A stretch of 64,000 nucleotides of DNA, taken from positions 1,612,001-1,676,000 of the forward strand of contig NC_071668.1 of the NCBI RefSeq assembly GCF_028554725.1. Direction: 5' to 3'. Source of the stretch: Zeugodacus cucurbitae (taxonomy: Eukaryota; Arthropoda; Insecta; Diptera; Tephritidae). Under the pieces are notes generated by a model, which was given only the letters and a program-made list of their open reading frames with translations, made no database searches and was not told where the DNA came from. A program made the translations under genes and the position numbers. Below, in pieces: positions 51,301-62,635 of this stretch. Every line of letters begins with the position of its first letter. Positions within the stretch are counted from its first letter, which is position 1.

Positions 51301-54300
51301 TCAAGCGTTCTCACCAAGCTGATCATGAATCAAACTCGAGACTCGAAGTTGTATCAATGAAACAAATCTTGTGATATTTAAAGAGTTCTTTTGAGCATCT
51401 GTAGACTCGACCAAGCTCCTTTCTGGATCCATAAAATTTTGCTATATTCTTTTTAAGATGCTTATTTCCATATTCGCTTCTTTGTGCACCCACTGCTCAT
51501 ATTTAATTAATAGCTCCGAAGTGACACGGCATAATGTGATTCGCTGAAATCTTTAGGAACATGTACCTTCTGTTTTTTTTTAATTGTTTTACAAGCGTGT
51601 TTTTGAATAGTCTGCCATAAAATAACTCTAAACGAATTGGAAGACACTTTTGCATATTTCACACCTGTTGTATGCCTCAGCCACACACGCCTACGCATCG
51701 ACACTAGTCTTTACTCTGTGTGGCACACATACCCCTACACAAGAAATCTACACAAATTATTAATAAAAGTAATTTTTTAAAATCCCGCATCCGCACACCC
51801 AGGCGTCTCGTCGGCTGGCCGGTAAACGGCCGATAATTGTCAACATGAGGTCCTGCAACACATGTGGCCCCCCGGCGTGCAACATAACTGCAATAACAGT
51901 GCTTGCACACAGCCAGCACTCGAGCTGGACTCTATGAAATGTCGCTGTGTCACTGCTTTGTTGTTAGTTTATTGAATGGTCAGCTTGGTTGTTGTTGTGC
52001 CTATAGCTGCTGCGTCGCCGTTGTGTCTCTTGGACATAATATTATTATTGGAAATATTGTGCGTATTTACAAATATTTTTGTGTTTTCCGTTAACCATAA
52101 ACATTTTCAATTTATTGTCTTCCGTGAATGGGGGTGTGTGTGTGTTTTGTGTTTGTATATTGTTGGTATTTAAGGGCCGCTGCAACTGTATTTTCGCACT
52201 TAAGGGACTCGGCTTTATTCTTATTTACACTGCCTCTTCTTGGCGGAGCTGTGGCATTTGTGGCACATCGCCTTTTGCCTTTTGCCAATTGCAATTATTA
52301 ATGATTTTTACTGCAGCCCACATAGATTTCTTTTCTTCCGCCACAATCGCCACTTCTATGGAGAGTTCAGTTTCTGCTTCTTCCACTTTTGCCGCGCACC
52401 GCATTGTAAATCTCGGCTAAGCATGAATCTCTGGAGAGTATTGGAGTTGGTGGCACACACACCGGTGCATAGCGGTATTATCCTTTCTTATTGCAAATCG
52501 TATTGTTTGTTGCGGTTTTGATGCCGCCGCTAAATTATCGGAATTAACGGTTTCGCTCATGGCTAAGTACTTTGGTCGAAGAAATTACGGTAAGACGGAA
52601 GCATTTTTATGGTAATCGACTGCTGCTGCGCTGGAAATGCTCTCGGGGGCATATTTCTGTGGCTACTGTAGATTCTTGGACTCGGACATACTGTGAGGAT
52701 GAAAGCGGTGCAAAACGGTAGCCCAAAGTAATGAGAATAAAGCGGTGTAATTGCATTGAACAAAAGTTGTTAAGAAAGTGGGTTTATTTCCGTAGAAGTC
52801 ATGTACAGTTTTAACACTTAGATTTCAGTGGATTCTTCTTCGTATTTTTTCACAAGCTACGACCATATTGAGCGAACAAGCGAAAATTCGAATAATTTTT
52901 AAAGAGAGACAAAAAACGGCATAATTTTATAACACTTCGGAGAAAGATTTTTATATATTAGATAAAGCCCTTGTGGACTTGGGTTTATTGTTGTAGTTAA
53001 TATCATTCGAACTGCTCGAAGCGAAAGAATAAACGAAAAACCGTTAATTGTCAACATTACTGCCTGCCGAATGGACCACCCACGCCCATAATATATACAT
53101 GCATATACATATATATGAACAAAATCGCACACAAGCTTTCTCTTTGAAGCATTGCGTCAAGTCACAAAAGTCAAAACGATCAATTAGTGTGTTAACAATA
53201 AAATCACATTTTGGCAGCAAATTTCAAATGGAATTACAGTTGCCGCTGGGGGCCAAGGCCAATCACACGAAAAAAAAATAAATGAAAAACAATAAAAAAG
53301 TATTTGTTGTACAACAAACAGCATGTCCAACATTATCGAATTGAGTGACCGACAATATGGAATATTTTTATGTGCGCTAATTTAACCAAAGTTGATACAA
53401 ATTTGCGCTGAAATTGACAAACTCGCACACTGACTGACGTGTCAGTCTGGCTGTCAGTCACTTGTGGGTAATGCGCCAGCTGAACGCGTCACTGATATGT
53501 GAGTGACATAAAAAGTGCCGCTAATTGTCCAAAATTGTTTGATTCCCATGAATAATAAACACACAGCCAAAATGGCTAACGACAAATTTTCAGTTTGACC
53601 GTCAGCGGAGGAATTTGTGGCGGCAAATTTAGAATAAAATAATTGTATATTTTGATTTCGGGTTTTAATATTATAGAATTGGCTTGGATTAAAAAAAAAA
53701 TACAAAATAGTTAAATCTAATGATTGTTGAGAGTATTTTTTTATGTAAAACTGAGTAAAGGCAAGGCCCCCTTCCTAGTTGTTTGGTATTGAGTCCCCTG
53801 AAATGTGGTTGAATTTCAACGATTTTCTAGTTTATTGCTCACACATTGTTACACAATAGACCCACTCATTATGTTCATCAGCCAAAAATATAAAGCATTT
53901 AAAGTTATTTTGTTAGCCATCAAGCCAACATTGGGGAGTAATTAAAACTGCTGCTGGAACTCACTCCCATCGCTTTTGTGTGTAAACAAAATTGTTGTGT
54001 TTTTGCTATTGTTGTTGTGTAAATTAACATAATTAACGGAGTTAAATGCCGTATAAGCTTAATTACGGTGAAATTGTCAACTAAAGCGACAGTTTGCCAA
54101 GCAAAGCCCGGCGTGTCAGCTCAGGAGCTCAGGTGTCAGCGACACAAAATGGCGGAGGGCGAGTGGCGTCTGTGGTGAAACGTTGACATTACAACGTTGA
54201 CTTGTCATAATGACAAATATCATTTTGCTGTGGTGGCGGGTCACCGCATACAAAACGAAATTATGTAAAAATGCTTTATGTGTGTGTGTGTGTGTGTGTG

Positions 54301-54962
54301 TGAACTTTGGTAAATTATATATGTACGGGTACATAATGTACACACCGACAGTCACATGTAACAAGTAGCGGAAAGACAATGCCAGCAGTGGTGGAATCAG
54401 ATAAATTTTGACAGGTTTCAGCTGAAAAATTTCATCAAGATTAACAGCAGTGACACCAAAAATGACGCACAACGCCACAACAAACAACAAAAAAAAATTA
54501 ATTGTTTTTACAGAGTTTGAGCTGAAGGGAGCTTCAGCTACCAATGACCAATGGCAGTCGTGCGAAGACGCACACATAAATATATATAATAATTATTGCT
54601 CTCACACATGTGCAACTCTGCATATTAGCCGAGTATCCTGTTACCAAACGATTGTTTAGTACATTGCAAACAGCCAAATTACTTTAATGATAGTTTCATT
54701 TCCCCCTTTCTGTGCGCACTTATCTGCAACTTTTTGTGTTTTGTAATTCGCCGATTTTAATCTCTCTCACTTAATACCGTTTACATGTGTACGGCATTTT
54801 GGATATTTTCCAGTCTCTGCGTGTCAACATTTTTCATAATGAAGGCAATTTCTCAAAATGGGCGCTGAAATTGAGTTCTCCAAAGATTGTTGTAGAGATT
54901 ATGTAAAAGCAAGTGCTTTTGATACTCTCTTATTACAATCTAGTGAGATATTAAAATATATA
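48335..54962. other. non-coding upstream region, no gene supported
   Basis: It has GC-richer patches near 48530-49060 and 50000-50110, and a (TG)12 run at 54279-54302. Overlapping open frames in several frames have no domain. Confidence 0.5.
54279..54302. repeat. (TG)12 microsatellite
   Basis: Twenty-four uninterrupted bases, the longest dinucleotide run noticed in the window. Confidence 0.95.
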
Positions 54963-55283
54963 AAGGGTGTATTTTTCAGACAAGTGGTTTTCAAGAAGAT
55001 ATGGGATGTATATAATTTAATGCTATGGCTATAAAATTTAGATTTTTTGTATAAACAAGGGTTTGCTATTAAACTTTAAAAATGATTTCGTCGCTGCCTC
55101 GAATAAATTCCAGCCGAGAGACACAATTTTCGACCACTTTTTGCAGCATTTGTTCCTGGCCTTTACTCCGTATTTTGAAATTTCTTATAGATTATTACCT
55201 TGTCCTCAAATCTCTCAATCTCATTAAAGTCCAGTAATATTTTGATTGAACTCATAACAAAAAAAAAATCCAACACTCCTTCA
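54963..55283 (-). mobile_element. Tc1/mariner deletion derivative, reverse orientation, same family as 11228-11535
   Basis: It starts after TA with AAGGGTGTATTTTTCAGAC, the family terminus. Read on the - strand around 55165-55080, it encodes MLQKVVENCVSRLEFIRGSD, the same transposase C-terminus seen in the two intronic copies. The N-terminal codons are not recognised here. The right end (reversed: GAAGGAGTGTTGGATTTTTT) is a poor match to the terminus and lacks TA, so that border is tentative. Confidence 0.65.
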
Positions 55284-57540
55284 CCAACTTAAAGTTGGCG
55301 GGGTTTTACCAGAATAAAGGCGCTGTAAACTATAATATAAGAGCAACTGTCAACTTTGGTTCAGATGACAGCTGCTACCAGTGTCTCGAAAAAACAGCAG
55401 TAGCAGTCACTTACCACTGCAATAACAACAACATGAATGTGGCAACAATTTGTTGCATAGCTTATTGCCAAGAAAGGATGCATGAGTGATATGTTGCAAG
55501 CAAGGAAAAAGGTGAAACAAAATCTGCAGCTTTCACAAGTATTTATATACCGTTACACGTACATATAAACATATGCAAAAGATGAAATTGTTGCTGTTGC
55601 AGTGATCCTGCTGGAATGAGAGCATATTTTTGGGTGCGTCGTCAAAGCGCACGTGGGTGTAAGTGGAGGCGTTTGAGTGACAGGCTGATGAATTTACTGA
55701 TGAATTTATGATTTTCCAAAAATAACAAGAATTTATACAAAATATTTACAGACACAGACATACATACAGACATGCATTTCACAAAAACGAAGAAAACTTG
55801 AAATTTGTGACAGCGGCGAGTGGTTTGTTGTAGAAAAGGGTGATGGAAGTGCAAAAGTAGGAGAGTTGATATCAAAATTTCAATTAAAACGCGCAGCCAA
55901 GTAACAGCCGTTGCAACAACAACAAAAGCAGAAAAAATCAGCAGCGATTTGGGCTGGGCGTGTATCGCAGTAGTTTCGTTGAAATGTTGAAACAACAGCA
56001 GCCAACAAATGAAATCCAGCAACTTGAACAACATTTTTGCCAGAATTCACCAAAGACCATGCAACAGCGAACGAAGCGTCAGAGACAACAAACTGTCAGA
56101 CAATTTTATCGGCAATTCATCGTGTTAATCTAATGTCTTGTCATCAACGTTTAACGGCACTCTTTCGCTGCTTAAAAGTAAATAAATTACACTTTCTTAA
56201 AAAGATATACAACAAAAACAACAAACACGCACATAACAATTTTAATATTTTTTTTGTTAAAAACAAAAAAAGTCGGTAAACACGATTCCGTAAGTGGTGG
56301 CATTGCCGCAATAAAACAAAAGCAAAAACAGCATTAACAACAACTCGAAGATATTAACTTATCGATAAACCCGCAACTCGACTGCTTTGCCACCTACTAC
56401 TACAACAAACACAGCAGCCATGGCTGGCGAGTTGAAAGCAATAAAAGTAAATACAACAAAATATTTTGTTTAAAGTAATTTCGTGTACTTCATGTACAGA
56501 GCAAGCAACAACAACAACAACAAAGCAGCATTTTCTTCGTGCTTTGGTGTGACGCGCTTTGAAAGGCCCATCAATCAATGACACGCCAAACGTCGTCGAT
56601 GACGATCTTCATCAGCTTCCAGCGAAATAACAACAACAACTAAACCAACAACATGCGCTTACAAAAGCGCTTTTAACGCTTGTGATCGGTCTTCGGCATG
56701 TGGCAACGCCACACGTTACCGTTGCACGCAACAGCCACTTTGGGGTCAAAGTTGACTTGTGGACCCTTTTACAACACCAATTTGATCGAATATTATGGAA
56801 ATGCTGTTGCAACGTACGCCGCGTGTTGTTCTTTGTGTTACGTCATTGGTGCTTGTCCAGCAATGAAAATCTGTTAAAAAGGCTAATGGCGTGAAAACAG
56901 CAGTTCTGTTGTTTTCGTAAGCGGAATTTTTACATTTACGCTTTTGGCCAGGCAACACGAGCTGCTTGGTGGCATTTTCCTCGGCGTTCACTTGCGGTGT
57001 CTCGAGGTTACTGTCAAACGTTATTGTCATTATTCTCCATTTTACATGCGTCGAGAATGCAATTGTGCTTGTAAACTGACGAAGCGTGATTAGGCCGCTT
57101 TGAGTTTCTTGGAAATGCTGCTTTCTTCGTAGAAAGCCTCAGACACCTACAACGGCACGCGTGCTCATTTCATACAGATGTTTGGTGTTTGTTTGTATGA
57201 AAAGTGATTTCATAAGTGATTTTCTTTTTGTGTACCTTCGTAGCTAATCTCTGGTACATGAACTGATAGCGGAAAGCGTGAAGTGCAGTTGGCATGTCAA
57301 CGCTTCTGATTTTATCTCAAAGCTAAAGTACAATAACAGTAAACGAAGTGAAGTACTCGGGGAGCTCGCAGTTTTTCGAAAGTTGTTCAGCCGAGTGAGT
57401 CATATGCCGCTCAATATGGTACAACAGATGATTCACCTTAAATTATACAATCGAACTTGATGACATTTTCGTGAGTAAACAAGCCTAGTTTCAACATTAG
57501 TAGACATCAGTACCAAATCCTTTCTCTTGACGTCCTTTCC
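55284..57540. other. non-coding upstream region, no gene supported
   Basis: It carries many short CAA/GTT runs (for example 55915-55925, 56506-56525, 56628-56640). No domain is seen in any open frame. Confidence 0.5.
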
Positions 57541-57830
57541 TTTTTGTGGAGTGCGTTTCGTTGTCGAATGGAAGCACAAATATTAAACCCGTCTGATTCA
57601 TCCGATGAGTTGTTCAACACTACGCGCCGCGGACTGAACACAGGGACCAATACCACCTTTTTGCTTCTAAAATAACCCCATTAATCTGACACCACTTTCC
57701 CATTGGTCCAACCTCGTCGAAACAGCTCTTTTCTTGGGCATCTTGTTAGTTCACTTCGATGACAACTGATTCATACTTGCTAGTTCTAGAGGGACTAGAT
57801 AACCACTACAACAACAACAACCTAGGATTT
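57541..57830. repeat. possible dispersed repeat ending in (CAA)n
   Basis: A mid-GC segment ending TAGTTCTAGAGGGACTAGAT then AACCACTACAACAACAACAA. The end is the reverse of the (GTT)n-GTAG head at 2136, so it may be another member of the same style of repeat. Only the terminal run is shared and the bodies differ. The left border is a guess. Confidence 0.35.
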
Positions 57831-60800
57831 ATGTAGTGGCAGTGAGTACTTCTATCCACTACTCTGCGTTAGCGGCCATTTTCTTATATTATCATGAGTT
57901 CCATATTGTCTGCTGTTGTTGTAATCATCAAGCGCATTCCGTTTATAAGAAAAATTGATGATGATTAATTGTTAATTTATGCGTAAGTTCTCTGAGGCTG
58001 TGTTACTTTTATATGCACAAGTATGTACGTGTATGTATGTCAAATTGTTGTGCGCGCTGGCACAGTTGGATGCTGCCGTTTTGGTAATATTTCACATGCT
58101 GATTTGTTAATATGTCTGTATGAACACAGATAACTCAAGAAAAACTACCGAATTAAAGCACTATGACAATGAGCAATACACACTCACACATACATATATA
58201 TATTGGTAGTCATCTCTGACTAGCCTGAGCTCTGAGTGCCCAGAGCACTTGATTAATTTGCAGGCCACACATTTTTATCAGATTTTCATTCGGTACTCGA
58301 GGTACACACTCTCATCCTCGACAAGACAAATATGCGTTGCGTTAAGCATTTCTGGCATTTCTGTCATTTGCTACGCTTAATAGCCGTGTGTTAAACGCGG
58401 ATTAAGCTAATGACAGCAAGTCACAAAGTGAAAAATTTAAAACAAGTTGGTTAGCCATTGTGTCAAAAAAGAGTTGAGATTAAGTATTTGTGGCTGAAAG
58501 TAACATGTTTTGTGTTATGATTTAGCGCTTGTGTTGCTAATAAGCCGTGCTTTGTGCTGCCATTAGCATTGCTCCAGTGTTTAGCGGATTACACTGTGGC
58601 TATTTCAATGTCAACAATCAAAATTCAACAAAAATTATCAAGGTAATACCAGCGAGCAATAAAATTATGAAGTGTAAAAAAAAAATATATATATCATAAA
58701 GTTTTACAAATCTGAAGAATTTTAGTCAATTATGAAATGACAGAAATCAGCAGTAATATTATTATAATATTAAGGAAAGATTTAGACCGATTTCGTTATA
58801 CGATTTGCCGAATTGTGGAAGAAATCTCAATAGCGAGTACTAAGTTCTGTTTGAGTAGATTGCTTAAATTATTAGAGATCTAATATTAAGTCAAATTTTT
58901 TGACATTCGATCGATTCGAGACCCATAATAGTCAGTATATCGTTTTAAATACATTTTCTAGATGATATTTCCAAGATTTTTATAATTATTTCATTTTTTA
59001 CATGAAGACCTCAACTCAGTGCTATAGATACTCTTAAATATAAAAAACTCGAACATTTTTTTTTATTAATATTTTCAACCAGCATTCATCAATAATTATT
59101 CACAAAGGACCACACAATAAATCTGAGAATAAAACATCCTTATATGAATTTGTGGAAATTAAACAAAAACCATGCAAAATATAAAACAGACCTCGAAAAA
59201 GCAATTGTTAAAAGGAAAATCGTAGTTTTTGAAAAGCATAGAAAATCGTACAAATGACAAGTTCTGTCAAAAGAGGCCACAAACCAAGGCGCAGATTACA
59301 CCATACGCCTACCAAAGGTCAGTGAGAATGAAAAAATATATTATTTAGAGAGCGGCGCTGACATATGTGTGTGTCTTCGTGCGCCAGCGCACTTGCAACG
59401 CCGCGGTCGGCTGAAATACTAAAATGTAATCTGAGCGACAAGGAAACCAAACAAATTTCCTTGCATGCAGGAAATTGTAGTAAAATTAATTACAACATAA
59501 AAGGCGTGAAGTTTTCTCTACATCTAACATCGATAATCTGTGTCTTTTGCGAGATGAAAAATCAACACCGACGCCGACCTGGGAGCGCAACATGGCATAC
59601 GAGGCATAAATCCGTTTGCCACTAATATACATGATTTGAATATAGAAGATGTTGCCAGCGTTTTCAAAGAGATAGTTTTCGAAATTTTACGCTCCTCAAA
59701 AACTGCACCGATGTAAACAAGCCAGCAACAGATGTATGCACGGATGGTTCTGCGAGTGTGTGTGAAAATGAAAAGGATCGTTGGTCCGAAGGATATAGGG
59801 GATTATAGAGGATCTTTTCATGCTCAAATGGCAAAAAAAGTGTGGATGCTTACGCATATGCACTTGACTTCTTTCTATTGAACGCTACATATGTGTGAAA
59901 TATTCACGCTTCAAGTTGAAGCAACAGCGCAAAGCGGATTAGCTATGTTTAGAGCATCTTCCTCTTCTTCTTCTTCTTCTATATATAAAACCTGTTAACC
60001 TGCCAATTCGGTTCATGCATGTATTCTCCGTCCGAAAAATACTTGCATTACATACGGTTCGCCCACTTAATCGCAGCGGCCATTTTTTCAACAACTTATC
60101 ACGACACTCCATACACCAAGGAAGCGAAAATCACGCTGCGGAGACAGCATCAAGCTGGCAGTACTTAAGTGGGCGTCGCCCATGTATATAAATAAATAGC
60201 TTTGCTCCACCAACAAGCGCGAAGCAGATACCGAAAGTTGAACTGATTCGTCTTCCAAACAGCTTCTCACACAAGGCGAGCAACACCTTAACGACTGCGC
60301 GGCCTAAGTTGTACCGAAGATGCGCAAAGTTGTTAAAATTTTACTGCCTCAGAAAACTTGTTTGGCGATCGTCTGGCCCAACCAGTTAGCTGGCTCATCT
60401 TCAGCACCTTGCCATTCCACGCCTTCGAAACGCGATCGCTACCACATTCACACCGACGCCAAGGCGAGCGCTTTTGTTTTTTGATTCGCATTCGGCTTTC
60501 GTAGGCATTTTCGTTGGAGTGGTATTCGTTTCACATATGTGGGTATATAAGTGCTTATGTACATATGTGGAGATATGTAAGTGGCTTAACTGGTTTCGGC
60601 TCAAGTTAGAGTGAAAGAACAACTCATTTGAGTAGGTATACCGTTGCTTGCTTAGCAACCACTGTCGAAAAATTCCGTCGGTAACTCTCAAATTGAGTTT
60701 AAATAAACTTAAATTGCAGCTGTCTTTGATTTTTTAATTAGGAACTAATCAAGGATGGACTTAGAGCTGAAAGCTTTGAAATACTCAATATGTCTCGGTG

Positions 60801-62060
60801 GATCCTAGTTTAGCTTAATCCAAAAATATTAAAAAAAAATCGTTCCTAACCTCGAATATAGACTTTTAACAACCTTTGTAGATATTAAGGCTTTATAAAA
60901 ACACAGTTTACAGTTATATGAGAAAGAAGTTGGGGTTGACTATTAATTATGCACTTAACCCCAACTCTAAGCAGTCATTCTTGGCAATCCATCAATTTTA
61001 GTACTCGATATGAATTGAACGATTACCCATTCCTCAACTGAGCTCACGCCATATTTCACCAAATTTCATTTTCGCATTGCCACTAATTCGATGAAGCGGC
61101 GCCGACATAACGGCACTTACCCAACACCGCTCATTAAGCGAAGGAAGAGTTTGAGGAAAAGCTCAATTACTTGCATAATATTACGAGTGGATAAATCACC
61201 TATTTATGCCGCTACAACAGCGAAGTTGGTGAAGTCTACATTATGGCGTTCATGCTTCACACCCCAACACCAACACCAACAACATCCACCCACCAACATC
61301 GTGCAAATGTTGCGTGTTGTCAACGTTCATTACTGTGATTATTACATTGCGGAGTAATTTTGGAGGCGAGCAAATGACGGCCAACTGGCAGGCGGCCAAC
61401 AAGCTGGAGTCGAATGGAAGGCAGGCCACAGAGTCTCCTTCACAAGCATCGAATGTGTGTATGCTTCCGCGCCAATCAAAACGCCAATAAACGTTGCACC
61501 TACGCAATCGCCAGCGCGCCACCACAGCTGCCACCAGCCGTTGTATGGGCTCACAGCGAAGGCATACCACCAAATTTAGTACAAAGGTGAAAATCATTAG
61601 TGCGATGTTACCAGCGCCAAAAATGGGAAATTGACGAAAATCCACAAATTTGTAATAAACTTAAACGATTATTACTTTGGCTGTGTGGTGTTCGAGTGTT
61701 TGTGTCCGCTCGCCGTTGACGGGCTGGCAAAGCTGATGGCATTGGTGATGGCGTTCACACTGACTCTGCCACCGAGCTCATAATTGCAATGTTGATGTGT
61801 TGACACTGTGTGTTGTTGTTGTTGCTGTTATTGTTGTGCTTGCGATGACGACAATTGAAGCCTACGAGCTGTGCCTAATAATAGCAGTTAATTTACGAGT
61901 TTTCAACAAAGTTCCTAAATGTCAAAATAATGACAGTTCGATGCAGCGCGGCTGTACATGACAATATTTTCCTCTGACTATATGTATGTATATTTAGATA
62001 AAAAATGATCTGGAGTGCAATATATAAACTTCTCCTGAATTATATTTCCTATATTTATAA
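57831..62060. other. non-coding upstream region, no gene supported
   Basis: It includes a (TTC)6 run at 59963-59980 and a TATA-like TGTATATAAATAAATAG at about 60183-60199 with no gene following it. The 88- and 131-codon frames near 61091-61645 overlap each other on opposite strands and have no domain. Confidence 0.5.
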
Positions 62061-62090
62061 GAACAGAAACAGGAGCAGGAACAGAAACAG
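62061..62090. repeat. hexanucleotide (RAACAG)n repeat
   Basis: Five hexamers: GAACAG, AAACAG, GAGCAG, GAACAG, AAACAG. Confidence 0.9.
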
Positions 62091-62147
62091 AAACTTGAAA
62101 GTGCATAAAACAGGTAAAGATAATGTTTTCTAAAAGTTTCAAGAATT

Positions 62148-62265
62148 GCCATATAAATTCTTGGGAAGAAAGCTTCGGTGGAGACGCTAACAATTCAAGC
62201 TTGACAGAAAAAATAGAAATTGTTATTGTCTCCACAGAAGCTTTCTTCCCAAGACTATATATGGC
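62148..62265. repeat. 48 bp inverted repeat with 22 base loop; candidate RNA hairpin
   Basis: Arms 62148-62195 and 62218-62265 are inverted copies, equal in length, with 43 of 48 positions complementary and no gaps. There is an uninterrupted 17 bp block (CTTGGGAAGAAAGCTTC). The loop (62196-62217) holds a small CAAGCTTG palindrome. There is no TA or other duplication at the borders and no coding frame. It could be a microRNA or hairpin-RNA precursor, or a foldback transposon remnant. The sequence cannot decide between them. Confidence 0.9.
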
Positions 62266-62317
62266 TTTTGGGGAATAAAAAGGAATCGAGCTCATTTTCA
62301 TGACTGCTTTCCATAAA

Positions 62318-62635
62318 CGAGATGTATTCAGAAAATAACGGGAATTTAGATTTCTAAAATAAATTTAAAATACTGTAACTATGCTCCAGGCTCCATAATC
62401 GTCAGACATGACTCCTTGTCACTCTTTATTATTATATAAGGAGGGTCGTAGTTTTGCAAGCATATGAGAAATAGCTGAAAGAACCAAAGGTTATCTCAAA
62501 CAGAAGCGCTATCATAAGTGCATTATATCGAATGGGGACTATTTTGAGGGCGACAACATTAAAGCAGACGAATGAAAAATGTTTTTTTTTTTTGAAAAAG
62601 AAACAAAAATTTCCGTTAATTTTCTAACATACATA
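62318..62635 (+). mobile_element. internally deleted mariner element
   Basis: The left terminus is CGAGATGTATTCAGAAAATA then ACGGGAATTT. The reversed right terminus, TATGTATGTTAGAAAATTAA then CGGAAATTT, is its imperfect inverted copy. Between them, 62504-62575 is the end of a mariner transposase: KRYHKCIISNGDYFEGDNIK, then ADE and a TGA stop. The YFEGD motif and the position close to the right terminus are typical of mariner. The N-terminal DNA-binding and catalytic parts are missing, and no clean TA duplication remains. Confidence 0.8.

Noticed and set aside
54116..54577. 153-codon - strand open frame
   Set aside because: It includes a polyhistidine/threonine run made by the (TG)12 microsatellite and has no domain.
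60183..60199. TATA-like sequence
   Set aside because: No initiator and no coding exon follow, and AT-rich matches of this kind are frequent in the window.
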